From: CAWGXG01 sp963826505
Lineage (GTDB): Bacteria > Chloroflexota > Anaerolineae > Aggregatilineales > Aggregatilineaceae
Assembly (NCBI GenBank): GCA_963826505.1
Contig: CAWGXG010000003.1
Location: 1-64,000 of the forward strand
DNA length: 64,000 bases
Direction of reading: 5' to 3'
Shown: piece by piece, positions 38,260 through 46,933 of the stretch
How the letters are laid out: every line of letters begins with the position of its first letter
Position numbering within the stretch: the stretch's first letter is position 1
The notes under the pieces: model-generated
The model's database searches: none
Seen by the model: only the letters and a program-made list of their open reading frames with translations
Told to the model about the DNA's origin: nothing
Made by a program: the position numbers and the translations under genes

Positions 38260-39193
38260 TCATCGGGTTAATATTCTATTTCGCGCGAGAGCATCACGGC
38301 GCTGCAAGAGCGTAAGCACCAGGATCATCAGGAACAGAACCATCGACGCCGCAGCCGCATCATTCATGCGATAGTATTGAAACGCCTTGTCGTAAATGTG
38401 GAATACCACGGTGCGACTGGCATTTACCGGACCGCCGTTGGTGGCGATATAGGGCAAATCGAAGGTGCGCAGCGAGATAATCGTCTCGAAGATCACCACG
38501 AGCACAATCTGTGGATTGAGCAGTGGCAGAGTGATATGCCAGAACCGCTGCCAGCCGTTGGCCCCATCAATCGCGGAGGCGTCGTAATAGTCGTTGGGAA
38601 TGCTCTCTAACCCGGCTATGAAAATCACCATCGCAAAACCCATACGCGCCCACACGTACATTACCGCCAGCGATGGCAGCACCAGTTTCGGGTCGTCCAA
38701 GCCACCGTTGTTCTGGCAGGCTGAGTTGACGTAGAATGCCGTTCAACATGCCGATTGACGGATTGAACATCCATTTCCAGACAAAAGCTACGGCTACGAA
38801 TGACACCAACAACGGCACAAAATAGACGACTTTGAACAGGTTGCGCAAGGGCAATCGGGTGCGTGACTGCAAAGCCAACGCGGCCAACAGACTGACGACT
38901 ACGATCGACGGCACAGAATATAGGGCCAGCTTAATGGTATTTTTCACGCTTAGGATAAACGTGGGATCGTTGAGCGTGCGATTATAGGCGTCAAGACCCA
39001 CATAGGCACCCAGACCACGGATGGTCCACGAATGGGTACTGATAATTCCGACCCGGTAGACGGGATAGAAAAATATCACGATAACATAAAGCATCACTGG
39101 CAGCGTAAAGAGATACGCAACGCGTGCCTCTCGGTGACGTAGCGTGCGTCCGAGGATGACACTGGGTATGTAATCAAGGGCTCGCATAAACAT
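38260..39193 (-). pseudogene. ABC sugar transporter permease (MalF/UgpA type), one frameshift
   Basis: The two pieces together give ~311 residues with six helices (first at ~25-45, LFTLPVMLYVIVIFFYPVY). The EAA loop DYYDASAIDGANGWQRFWHI is intact in the second piece. The frame changes near 38700, between QRWLG and DDPKLVLPSLAVMYVW. This is the only clear indel in the whole 33-47 kb regulon, so an assembly error is quite likely. ATG 39193 has GGGAGG seven bases upstream; the longer frame to 39250 lacks support. Confidence 0.85.
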
Positions 39194-39272
39194 ATGTGTG
39201 TTCCTCCCTTCCGGCAGGATGGGCGTGAGACAACCGCGTCCCACGCCCACAAATGCTCTTCAATACGTCAGC

Positions 39273-40574
39273 TTAGCCGCACTCGCCCTGATCCATGATC
39301 GCTTGCATGTCGCGTGCAGCTGCGTCAAGTGCATTCTTCGGACTGTCCTGCAACAGCAAAATCGCCTGGATTGCGGCTGCATGGCGGTCGCCCAATTCCT
39401 GGTGCCGCGCATGGGTGTACTTCACGTCGCTGTAATTCGCCGCGGCGGCCTTCAGCGCATTGTAGTCACGGCGACTCTGCATGTGCTCAGAGTCCCAGTT
39501 TTTGGTCCACGCAACTGGCGAACCGTTGAGCTTAGAGGCTTCCAGGTCCGCTTCTTGCGTGGCGATGGCCGTGCGCACGAAGTCCCAAGCCACGTCTTTC
39601 ATCCCGCTGAACTGGTTGACCATCGTGGCCCAGTCTACCACGCCCGTCGCGCCCATCGCGCTCTCGACTTGCGGCGGCGCAACGACTATGTCGTAGTTGA
39701 TATCGGGGCCGTTTTCAGCCATCCAACCCACCAAGAAGGATTCGCGGAAAATCATCGACGCCTGATTGGCCGCCAACTGCTGCTCTGGTTTGCCCAGCGT
39801 GATACTCGAAATCTTCTCTTCAACCATCTTCTGCGCGAAGATCAACGCCTCGACCGACGCATCGGAGTTGGTGACGCCCTCGGCCTGGTTGTTATCCAGG
39901 TCGTAGATGCGCCCGCCAAACGCGTGCAGGAAGGGGATGATCTTAGAGCCGCTGCCCGCGCCGCGCGCATCATCGTAACGGTGGGCGAAACCGGAACGTG
40001 TCACATTGCCCGCGCTGTCGGTCCGTGCCAGCACCGCAGCAAATTGGTACAACTCGTCCATCGTCTCCGGCGCATGATCCAGGCCCGCTTCCGCGAAGTG
40101 ATCGACGTTGTAGTACAACATGCTGCCCAGGCCATTGGTCGGGCCATCCGGATAGCCATACCATACGTCCTTGTATTTCATCACATTGTGGAATGCAGGC
40201 ACGATTTCGGCCTCGCACAAAGCGACCAGATCGTCAGGCATAGGATCGGCCACGCCAATGCAACCCGCCCAGGGCGCAACCAAACCTACGAAAATATCCG
40301 GCGCATCGCGCTGGCCTGCAAAGGCGGTTAGAAACTTGGCTTCAAACCCAGCGAACGGGAACTCGACCAGTTGGACATCCACGTCGGGATAGGTTTCCTG
40401 GAACGCCGGCACTTTGGTCTTGAAGTACTCAAATGCGGCGTAATGATTGTCGATCGGTTGCCAGAATACCACTTCGCCGGACTGCGCCTGGGCCATGCGT
40501 GGCAGGCGGCTCAGTCCAACTGCACCCACACTGACAACACCTATCTTCAGGAAATGACGTCTACTCGTTTTCAT
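39273..40574 (-). CDS. ABC sugar-binding protein with Tat-type signal
   Basis: A 433-residue extracytoplasmic solute-binding protein of the CUT1 (family 1) type. The N-terminus SRRHFLKIGVVSVGAVGLS is a twin-arginine signal with a cut expected after AQA near residue 31. The mature part starts with a strand and DVQLVEFPFAGFEAKFLTAFAG, and has APDIFVGLVAPW and PDGPTNGLGSMLYYN, as in oligosaccharide and glycerol-phosphate binding proteins. ATG 40574 was chosen because AAAGGAA precedes it and because the twin-arginine motif then sits at the right distance. It is encoded just upstream of the two permeases. The ligand is unknown but presumably is the sugar or sugar acid handled by the neighbouring enzymes. 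Confidence 0.92.
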   Translation of the reverse strand: MKTSRRHFLKIGVVSVGAVGLSRLPRMAQAQSGEVVFWQPIDNHYAAFEYFKTKVPAFQETYPDVDVQLVEFPFAGFEAKFLTAFAGQRDAPDIFVGLVAPWAGCIGVADPMPDDLVALCEAEIVPAFHNVMKYKDVWYGYPDGPTNGLGSMLYYNVDHFAEAGLDHAPETMDELYQFAAVLARTDSAGNVTRSGFAHRYDDARGAGSGSKIIPFLHAFGGRIYDLDNNQAEGVTNSDASVEALIFAQKMVEEKISSITLGKPEQQLAANQASMIFRESFLVGWMAENGPDINYDIVVAPPQVESAMGATGVVDWATMVNQFSGMKDVAWDFVRTAIATQEADLEASKLNGSPVAWTKNWDSEHMQSRRDYNALKAAAANYSDVKYTHARHQELGDRHAAAIQAILLLQDSPKNALDAAARDMQAIMDQGECG

Positions 40575-40672
40575 CGATATTCCTTTCAAAAAACTAAACT
40601 CATTTCGTTTGGTTTGGGGTCTCTCTGGGACAATTGGCTATGTGTACGCCTCCTCTCTGTTCACTAACAGTA

Positions 40673-41899
40673 TTAGCTTGAATACACCCCATAGCGACGT
40701 GCCGCTGTTTGCATCGCTTCAAGGTTCTCAAGCGGCACATCCATCAGAACGGAATTGGCTGTGCTGAAAATGTAGCCTCCGCCCGGCGCAACTTCGTGCA
40801 TCAGTTTGGCCACCGCCTCATCAACCTGCCCCGGAGTGCCACGCACCAGCAGGTCACAGTCCAGGTTGCCGCATAGGGTCAAGCGATCGCCGTAGGCCTG
40901 TTTCAGATCAAAAATATCCATATTGGCGCTGGGTTCGATGGCGTGAAGGGCGTCAATCCCAACGTCTTCGACCAGGACGGACAAATGGGTGCGGATGTCA
41001 CCATCAATATGCTTGACATATGGCAGCCCCAGGCGGTGCGTCTCATCAACAATACGCTTCAAATACGGTGCGATAAGGCGCTTCAAGTAACGCACCGAAA
41101 ACATGGGGCCAGTTTTGAATGCCCAGTCATTGCCGCCGGTGATGCCATCCACGCCGATCTCGGCTTGCGCACGCACGAAGGCTAATATGCCCTCGGTGGT
41201 GACTTCCATGTAACGGGTCACGAGATCGGGTTCGAGCGCCATCGCTTCCAGAAATACGGCCACATGCGCTGTCGAACCGGGATAACAGACATCGCCCCAT
41301 CCCAGGACAAAAATGTCTTCGGCAGCCGGATGCTCAACGGCCTGGCGGATGCCATCCAGCGCATCCTGTAACGGTTCCTGGGTGAGATCGATGGGCTGGG
41401 CTTCCAATATTTCGACGTAACGCCGCAGCGCGTCAAACCCGCCCTGTTTGACAAAGTCGTCCGCATCGGCGAGGGTTTCGCTCTCCGGGCTATAATGATG
41501 TACGGACCAGAATTCGTCGCCCTGGCTGACGCGCCACACATTAGGCCGAATCTCCTCAATCGTAACATCCAGGAGCATACTGGGCGACCAGTTACCGGAC
41601 CCAAACGAAACCGGTGTCAGGAAATCGGTGGGGCGCACGCGCATCAAGTTGAAGCCCATATGCGCGAAAAAGGTGGTCTGGTCATCCACGATGCGCGTAA
41701 TCATCGCCTGGCGTTCTGCCCGATCTCCGGCGTTGCCACGCAGCACGGCTAGGGATGTTTTTCCACCACCGGCGGTTAACAGGATGTCACGCCCCATGAT
41801 CTTCCGCGCGACGGCGTTGTGAAAACCAAGCTCCCAGATCGGCACGCGATCCGGTTCCTGATGAGACATTGTGATCCGTACACGCTCTTTACCGTTCAT
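40673..41899 (-). CDS. URO-D-like protein (uroporphyrinogen decarboxylase superfamily), A
   Basis: A 408-residue TIM-barrel protein of the URO-D/methyltransferase superfamily. The start MNGKERVRITMSHQEPDRVPIWE is the classic opening of this group (a 20-50-residue DR-P motif). Later motifs are DGITGGNDWAFKTGPMFS, LPYVKHIDGDI (His/Asp, possibly metal-binding), CGNLDCDLLVRGTPGQVDEAV and GGGYIFSTANSV. These resemble corrinoid/thiol methyltransferases (MtaA-like) more than haem-pathway HemE. The true reaction is not known. ATG 41899, with AAGGA upstream, is preferred to the longer frame from 42028, which overlaps the upstream gene. One of three such genes in the operon. Confidence 0.8.
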   Translation of the reverse strand: MNGKERVRITMSHQEPDRVPIWELGFHNAVARKIMGRDILLTAGGGKTSLAVLRGNAGDRAERQAMITRIVDDQTTFFAHMGFNLMRVRPTDFLTPVSFGSGNWSPSMLLDVTIEEIRPNVWRVSQGDEFWSVHHYSPESETLADADDFVKQGGFDALRRYVEILEAQPIDLTQEPLQDALDGIRQAVEHPAAEDIFVLGWGDVCYPGSTAHVAVFLEAMALEPDLVTRYMEVTTEGILAFVRAQAEIGVDGITGGNDWAFKTGPMFSVRYLKRLIAPYLKRIVDETHRLGLPYVKHIDGDIRTHLSVLVEDVGIDALHAIEPSANMDIFDLKQAYGDRLTLCGNLDCDLLVRGTPGQVDEAVAKLMHEVAPGGGYIFSTANSVLMDVPLENLEAMQTAARRYGVYSS

Positions 41900-41918
41900 G
41901 AGTTGATCCTTGTGTGGC

Positions 41919-42908
41919 TTAACCAACAACGTGAACCTTATCGAGTTCACCATTAGCCCAGTGCCGCAGATTCTCGACAACAAGTTCTGCCATGCGGCGG
42001 TTAGCGCCCACTGTGTTCGATCCGACATGCGGCGTCAGTATCACATTGTCGAACTGACGCAAATCGGCATCCGGAGAAATCGGTAAATAGGGTTCCTGCT
42101 GAAAGACATCCAGCGCGGCTCCGGAAAGCTGGCCCTCCCGCAGCGCCTGTACAAGATCAGCTTCCACGACCAACGCGCCGCGCGCGGTGTTGACGAACAA
42201 ACTACCAACTTTGAACTGCGCGAATCGGTCCGCGTTGAAAAATCCATGTGTCGCGGGCAGCACGGGCAGATGTACGGACACAATATCGGCCTCGGCCAGC
42301 ACGTTCTCAACGTTCGCCGTCCACAGATCATACCCAAGCTGCGCTTTCAATTCGTCTGGCGTTTTGCCCAGCCGCGCCGCGATTTGCGCTTCGCTCTGCA
42401 ACTCGCCGATCAAAGTGTGCATCGCAAACCCCTGGTGCGCGATCTGGGCGGTCATCGCGCCGATAGGACCTGCGCCGATAATGCCGAGTTTCAGGTCTTG
42501 CATATCGTTGCCCGTAATGCCGGACCATGCGCCGTCGCGGGTGGTGCGATCCAGCGCGTTAATCTGTCGCACCAACGACCCGACCAGAAAGATCGCGTGT
42601 TCGGCCACTGACCGATCCAATGCACCCGGCGTGTTAGCGATGATGAGGTTACGGGCGTGAGTCTGGGCGCGATCCAGGCTGTCCGTGCCGACGCCAAACC
42701 GGGCTAGCAATCCATTCTCCGGCAGTGCGTCGTAGAGCGGGCCGGTATAGCGCGTCACGCCAATGACGACGGCTTGGCACTGGTTCTGACGAATGAAATC
42801 GGCCAGATTCGTCTCGGCATCTACAACAGGCACAAATTCAAACTCTGGCGCGCAACTAAGGACCGCCTGCCCCTTAACATATTCTGTATTGGTAACGGGT
42901 ACAATCAT
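41919..42908 (-). CDS. D-2-hydroxyacid dehydrogenase family protein, second
   Basis: A 329-residue NAD-binding dehydrogenase. It carries KLGIIGAGPIGAMTA (Rossmann loop), NTARGALVVEADL (catalytic Arg), VFQQEPYLP (Glu) and LTPHVGSNTVGAN (His). An unusual insertion after the Rossmann strand (ELQSEAQIAARLGKTPDEL) separates it from the paralogue at 36409, to which it is only distantly similar. ATG 42908 overlaps the stop of the upstream URO-D-like gene (ATGA). It probably oxidises or reduces a hydroxy acid in the same pathway. Confidence 0.87.
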   Translation of the reverse strand: MIVPVTNTEYVKGQAVLSCAPEFEFVPVVDAETNLADFIRQNQCQAVVIGVTRYTGPLYDALPENGLLARFGVGTDSLDRAQTHARNLIIANTPGALDRSVAEHAIFLVGSLVRQINALDRTTRDGAWSGITGNDMQDLKLGIIGAGPIGAMTAQIAHQGFAMHTLIGELQSEAQIAARLGKTPDELKAQLGYDLWTANVENVLAEADIVSVHLPVLPATHGFFNADRFAQFKVGSLFVNTARGALVVEADLVQALREGQLSGAALDVFQQEPYLPISPDADLRQFDNVILTPHVGSNTVGANRRMAELVVENLRHWANGELDKVHVVG

Positions 42909-44017
42909 GCGCTTGCCTCGCTTGACGTGTGGGCTAGCGTTCGCCAATCTGGTGCGGTAGCCCCCACGTCAGCACGGGCGTCAAAGTAGACTTCCAGATT
43001 TTCCAACGGGATATTGCCATGCAGACCGCCGCCGCTGGCCAATGCAAACCCGGCGTAGTCGCGCGTTTGCCGGACAGTGTCAATCACCATTGTCCGTATG
43101 TCACTGGCGGTACCGAACGACAGCACCTTGGTGTCGATGCCACCGATGAAGAACCCATCGCCGAAGTAATCAATCACAGCATCGAGCGGCGTCGTCGGCG
43201 TTTCATACATCAGCCCATCGATACCCACATCACGCAATTTGGGCAAAAATGCGGTCATGTCGCCATCGGCCACCAGCACAACTATCTTGCCCGCTTCTCT
43301 GGCGGGCGCAAGAATGTCAGGGTAGTGGGGCAGAATGTAATCGTCGTACCACTGCGGCTTGAAGACAGGGCCAGTGCCAGAGGCAAAATCATCGTGTACG
43401 AAGATGAAGGGGTTGTCCGATGCGCTCACCATCTCTGCGACAATCCGCTGCGCCTTTTGCGCGCACGGGACCAGGAAATGATCGTGGAACCGGTGCGGCT
43501 CCAACGCGCCGGCCAACAAAAATATTTGCCATCCCAGCCACTCCACACCCCACATGAACAAGGTAGTATAAAGCATGGGATAATACAGCCCTACCTCGCC
43601 AATAAATGCGTCCCGCTGGCGAATATCGACGGCGGTGCATGGATGTGGTGACGGGGTGATCAGGTCCTCGTAGTGCAATTGTGTCACATCGAGATCGAAC
43701 ACGGCTTCGGGTGTATCCACTAGATATGAATGACGCATCGCGGTATCGTAAATGCCTAACGGCGCAAGCTGATACGGCGCGGTCGGGTGCATTCGTATCT
43801 CGTTGGGTGGCGTGGGGGGCGGTGCGTTTTCCAGCGGCACACGGTTGATGATATCAATTCCCAATGCATGATAAGCTCGACGATAAGCTTCCGGAGTGTG
43901 ATGATACACATCCAGCCCCGTGACGAGTTCAATCAGTCCCTGATGGTTGAGCGTTTCTTTAGAGATCAGTTTCTCGGTGCGTGTGCCCTGCGCCCACCCC
44001 AACACGTCATCTCGCAT
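42905..44017 (-). CDS. URO-D-like protein, B
   Basis: A 370-residue URO-D-superfamily protein, more diverged than A. Recognisable parts are IFVHDDFASGTGPVFKPQWYDDYILPHYPDI, VVLVADGDMTAFLPKLRDVGIDGL, YETPTTPLDAVIDYFGDGFFIGGIDTKVL and GFALASGGGLHGNIPLENLEVYF, which follow the barrel strands of the family with the Gly-rich C-terminal motif. The short N-terminus lacks the DRVP opening and may be specialised. AAAAGG precedes the ATG. It lies between URO-D-like C (42-bp gap) and the dehydrogenase (4-bp overlap). Function unknown. Confidence 0.75.
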   Translation of the reverse strand: MRDDVLGWAQGTRTEKLISKETLNHQGLIELVTGLDVYHHTPEAYRRAYHALGIDIINRVPLENAPPPTPPNEIRMHPTAPYQLAPLGIYDTAMRHSYLVDTPEAVFDLDVTQLHYEDLITPSPHPCTAVDIRQRDAFIGEVGLYYPMLYTTLFMWGVEWLGWQIFLLAGALEPHRFHDHFLVPCAQKAQRIVAEMVSASDNPFIFVHDDFASGTGPVFKPQWYDDYILPHYPDILAPAREAGKIVVLVADGDMTAFLPKLRDVGIDGLMYETPTTPLDAVIDYFGDGFFIGGIDTKVLSFGTASDIRTMVIDTVRQTRDYAGFALASGGGLHGNIPLENLEVYFDARADVGATAPDWRTLAHTSSEASA

Positions 44018-44059
44018 AATTGTGCCTTTTACCTATTTCGGCTTGTATGCAGATCGGGC

Positions 44060-45127
44060 TCATCCCGATACCAATCGTGCGAAGAATTCCTGTGCTTCGT
44101 CTGCCGATCCTGCGTGCACGTGTAGACTTAAGCCTTGTGGTTGCAGCGCGCCCAGCAATTCATCAACTTCCGCCAGAGAAAATCCTTGATAGACGTCTTT
44201 TGCCAGAATCAAGGGCATATCCAACGCCTGCGCACGCTGCAACGCCGGAATCGCGTCAGCGATCGGTTTGGTCAAATCATCCAGATAGACGTTAATGGCC
44301 CGCACCGTTTTGTACGTCGCGAAGGTGGAGACGTGCTGTTTCGACTGCACATGCAGATGCAACACCCCATGCGGCACGTCGAACATCGTTGACAGCGCAG
44401 GCAGAAAAACGTCGTCATAGCGACGCGGCGAGATCATGCTCGAAGTATCATCTTGCAGCCAGACCGCCAAACCCGGCGACCAGATGCCAAACTGCCGGAT
44501 GCCGTACCCATCATGATAGGTCGGGATGAGATCGCGCAGCCCTTCAACTACACGCCGCCACAACCGCGCCGCGATGTTTGCCTGATCACGCAGCCAATCG
44601 GGGCGATCCAGCAGTGCATCAAAAAACACGGTGCTGCCCATCAGAGCAATCAGTACATCTGCTGGGCCGCGTAAGTGCGGCATTCCGACCGCGTAGCGTC
44701 CGGCGGCATGCTGCGCGACCGTTTCCAGGACTTCGCGAAAGCGGCAAAACCAAGCATTATCCTGAATATCCTGGTCGACCAGCTCTACGAACGGAGTCTC
44801 TGGCGGTTCGGGCCACAGGCTTTTGCCGTCCACGACCTGGACGCGACTCCCACATATCGCTTCCAGCCAGGGAATACCAAGTTGGCATTCTGACACGGCA
44901 ATGAAATCATCTCCAATCCGGGCGTGGGTCTCCGCCATCCGGAGGTAGTGTTCGAGCAGAAGGTCGGGTTGAATGCGGTCAGGAGTCAGATACCCAGACC
45001 CATAGGCTGCGGCCGTGAGTTCGGTATCGACGTAATGGTCAACAGTCATGGCCAGCAGTGGGCGGTGGTTCTCGCGCTGCCAAAACGCGTGATGAAGCTT
45101 ACATAATTCGTGCCAGTTTCTGTTCAT
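44060..45127 (-). CDS. URO-D-like protein, C
   Basis: A 355-residue protein with the same overall pattern, but an Asn-rich start (MNRNWHELCKLHHAFWQRENHRPLLAMTVD) and CQLGIPWLEAICG, typical of uncharacterised URO-D-like proteins in Chloroflexota and Planctomycetota sugar clusters. The barrel motifs are GMPHLRGPADVLIALMG, YGIRQFGIWSPGLAVWLQDD and HVQSKQHV, with ALDMPLILAKDVYQGFS near the end. It is the first gene of the long minus-strand operon that runs to 37371, and its promoter region holds operator site 2. Substrate and cofactor are unknown. Confidence 0.7.
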   Translation of the reverse strand: MNRNWHELCKLHHAFWQRENHRPLLAMTVDHYVDTELTAAAYGSGYLTPDRIQPDLLLEHYLRMAETHARIGDDFIAVSECQLGIPWLEAICGSRVQVVDGKSLWPEPPETPFVELVDQDIQDNAWFCRFREVLETVAQHAAGRYAVGMPHLRGPADVLIALMGSTVFFDALLDRPDWLRDQANIAARLWRRVVEGLRDLIPTYHDGYGIRQFGIWSPGLAVWLQDDTSSMISPRRYDDVFLPALSTMFDVPHGVLHLHVQSKQHVSTFATYKTVRAINVYLDDLTKPIADAIPALQRAQALDMPLILAKDVYQGFSLAEVDELLGALQPQGLSLHVHAGSADEAQEFFARLVSG

Positions 45128-45159
45128 GGGTCAAAAAGGTTCCAGTGAAATAGCGTATA

Positions 45160-45186
45160 TCACATATGGTATACCAAATATATCAC
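45160..45186. promoter_or_regulatory. GntR-type operator (site 2)
   Basis: TGGTATACCA at 45167-45176 lies 40 bp upstream of the URO-D-like C start and is flanked by ATATCACATA-like repeats on both sides (ATATCACAT to the left, ATATATCACATA to the right). These flanks may be second half-sites. The site would control the eight-gene minus-strand operon; it also sits just downstream of the aldolase stop. Confidence 0.72.
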
Positions 45187-45229
45187 ATAAATCAATGAGT
45201 CAACGAACGAGTTTGGTTGCGCACGCCGG

Positions 45230-45985
45230 CTATCGGCCCGCGAACATTTCGCGGGCCGCGTTGTTGAGCATAGTTAAATCTGTACCGAGTCCGATAAATC
45301 GGTACCCTTCCTCAATGCGGTGCTGGAGTTCGCCCGGCTGCGGCAATACGATGTGTAGCCCGGGTGCGACGCTTTTTGCCTTAGCCACATCCAGCACGTG
45401 CCGGCAGGCTTTTTCGACGTCCGGATGGTGGGTTTGTCCCATGAGATTCATCGACCCGGATAGATCATAGGGGCCAATAAAGATCGCGTCGATGCCCGGT
45501 TGATTGAGGATGGTCTCAATATTGTTCACGGCGTCAATGTGTTCGATCATCACGATGATTAGCGTTTCCTGGTTGGCAGTTGTGGCATAGGCCTCGAATT
45601 CTGAGCCAAAGGCGTGCTGGCGTGTGATGCCCGTGCCGCGCACACCGTCAGGTGGATAGCGCGCATAGGAGACAGCGTTGTATGCATCTTCGGCAGTGTT
45701 GACCAGGGGCACGATCACACCATATGCACCGCCATCGAGCGCCCATTTATAATAAACCGGATCATTGATCGGCAGCCGCACCAAGGGGGTCGCGCCGTAT
45801 CCCTGGATGATTTGCATTTGTGTCACGGCCAGGTGCATATCCACAACACCGTGCTCCGTATCAACCGTGACCCATTCGAAACCAGCGCGCGCCATCATTT
45901 CAGCGATCAGCGGGTGCCCGATCATATTCCAGGTGCCGATCGTGTGTTCCCCACGACGGAGTTTGGCTTTCACAGGATTATGCAT
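45230..45985 (-). CDS. HpcH/HpaI-family class II aldolase
   Basis: A 251-residue pyruvate-type aldolase. The family motifs are GTWNMIGHPLIAEMMARAG, VTVDTEHGVVD, the YARYPPDGVRGTG loop, VMIEHIDAV (metal-binding Glu) and IDAIFIGPYDLSGSM (metal-binding Asp). Such enzymes split 2-keto-3-deoxy sugar acids into pyruvate and an aldehyde, a natural partner for the dehydratase at 34524. ATG 45985 with AAAGG upstream was chosen; the longer frame to 46099 overlaps a tiny ORF and an operator. It is divergent from the GntR gene across operator site 3. Length is normal and the gene intact. Confidence 0.9.
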   Translation of the reverse strand: MHNPVKAKLRRGEHTIGTWNMIGHPLIAEMMARAGFEWVTVDTEHGVVDMHLAVTQMQIIQGYGATPLVRLPINDPVYYKWALDGGAYGVIVPLVNTAEDAYNAVSYARYPPDGVRGTGITRQHAFGSEFEAYATTANQETLIIVMIEHIDAVNNIETILNQPGIDAIFIGPYDLSGSMNLMGQTHHPDVEKACRHVLDVAKAKSVAPGLHIVLPQPGELQHRIEEGYRFIGLGTDLTMLNNAAREMFAGR

Positions 45986-46001
45986 ATTGTCTGCCTTTCG
46001 G

Positions 46002-46085
46002 TCACAGGTGCGCGACCAACGATACGCACGGCGGCGTGTGGAACTGGAACTCGACCATACCGTCTTTGATGGGAACCAGGGGCAT
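46002..46085 (-). CDS. Possible 27-residue leader ORF
   Basis: ATG 46085 to TGA 46002 encodes MPLVPIKDGMVEF, a hydrophobic middle and SLVAHL at the end. It ends 16 bp before the aldolase ATG, within the leader transcribed from the operator-bearing promoter, and GGGA lies nine bases upstream. It could be a leader peptide or a chance ORF. The residue pattern (V-x-F-x-F-x-x-P) is faintly like a carbohydrate-binding strand, so a gene remnant is also possible. Confidence 0.25.
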   Translation of the reverse strand: MPLVPIKDGMVEFQFHTPPCVSLVAHL

Positions 46086-46117
46086 AATAATGATCCCAAA
46101 AGGAGTTTACTTTTCGT

Positions 46118-46140
46118 GATATATGGTATACCATATCATA
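46118..46140. promoter_or_regulatory. GntR-type operator (site 3), best match
   Basis: ATATGGTATACCATAT at 46121-46136 is a perfect 16-bp palindrome around the shared TGGTATACCA core (46124-46133). An extra ATACCAAT half-site follows at 46142-46149. It lies between the divergent aldolase and GntR genes, 133 bp from the aldolase ATG and 117 bp from the regulator ATG, so it could serve both and give autoregulation. Confidence 0.8.
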
Positions 46141-46252
46141 TATACCAATCAAATTCAAGCAGTAACCCCAACGCATTTGCCATAGCTGTCCGGGCAATGT
46201 GTTGTTATGACGAAACGTTTGTGCGTCTTAGTTGTGTTAGGGCAAAAACCCC

Positions 46253-46933
46253 ATGCTAAACGAACTAATTCCCCGCCAAGAGCTGAGGCGGGTCAACTTG
46301 CGCGAACAAGCTACCAAAGTCTTGCGCGACTTCATCATCAGCGGACGGATTCCGCCTGGCAGCAAAATTGTGGAACGCGAAGTGGCTGCGCTCCTTGGCA
46401 TCAGCCGGGCCCCCGCACGAGATGCATTGATGGACCTGGAAAAAGAAGGATTAATCATCAGCCAACTGGACGCCCGTTATGTCATTGACCCGAACGAACA
46501 GGATATTGAAGAATTGCACCAAGTGCGATCCTTGCTCGAGCGATTCGCAGTGGAACTTGCTGCGCATAACACGTCCGAGGAGAACCAGATCGCGCTGAAT
46601 GACGCACTCACCCAAATGGAAGACGCGGTCTCCAAACGCGACTACGCTGAATTCACCAAAAGCGATGTCCAAACTCATGAACTGATCTGGATGCAGTCCG
46701 AGAACATCCATCTGCAGCGCGCGCTGCACTCGATCTTGGGGCCCATGTTCGTCTGCATTTCGCGCAATGCTGAGAACTTCGATTGGGATGATACCTTACA
46801 CCTACATCGGGACCTGATCGAGTGTATTAACCGAGGAGACGCGCCGGGTGCGCTTGAAAGCCTGGAGCGCCACATTGAAAGCTCATTAACGCGTTCGCTG
46901 CATTTCTTTAAGAGCAATGAAGAAAAATCGTAG
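46253..46933 (+). CDS. GntR/FCD-family transcriptional regulator
   Basis: A 226-residue regulator. Residues ~14-80 are the winged HTH (LREQATKVLRDFIISGRIPPG, VEREVAALLGISRAPARDALMDLEKEGLI), and residues ~85-215 are an all-helical FCD ligand domain (EELHQVRSLLERFAVELAA, TKSDVQTHELIWMQSEN, LHRDLIECINRGDAPGALESLERHI), with His and Asp residues that can hold a metal and a sugar acid. FCD regulators related to UxuR and ExuR bind ATTGGTATACCAAT-type sites, which matches the three palindromes in the window. It probably represses the surrounding catabolic genes until a sugar-acid inducer binds. No other regulator lies in the 33-47 kb block. Confidence 0.92.
   Translation: MLNELIPRQELRRVNLREQATKVLRDFIISGRIPPGSKIVEREVAALLGISRAPARDALMDLEKEGLIISQLDARYVIDPNEQDIEELHQVRSLLERFAVELAAHNTSEENQIALNDALTQMEDAVSKRDYAEFTKSDVQTHELIWMQSENIHLQRALHSILGPMFVCISRNAENFDWDDTLHLHRDLIECINRGDAPGALESLERHIESSLTRSLHFFKSNEEKS

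Noticed and set aside
39198..40331. A 377-codon plus-strand frame opposite the sugar-binding protein gene
   Set aside because: Antisense shadow of a clearly real solute-binding protein gene; composition is His/Arg/Val-rich and no motif is visible.
40673..45127. URO-D-like proteins as haem-pathway HemE
   Set aside because: Three divergent copies in a catabolic operon, no other haem genes nearby, and motifs closer to methyltransferase-type members.
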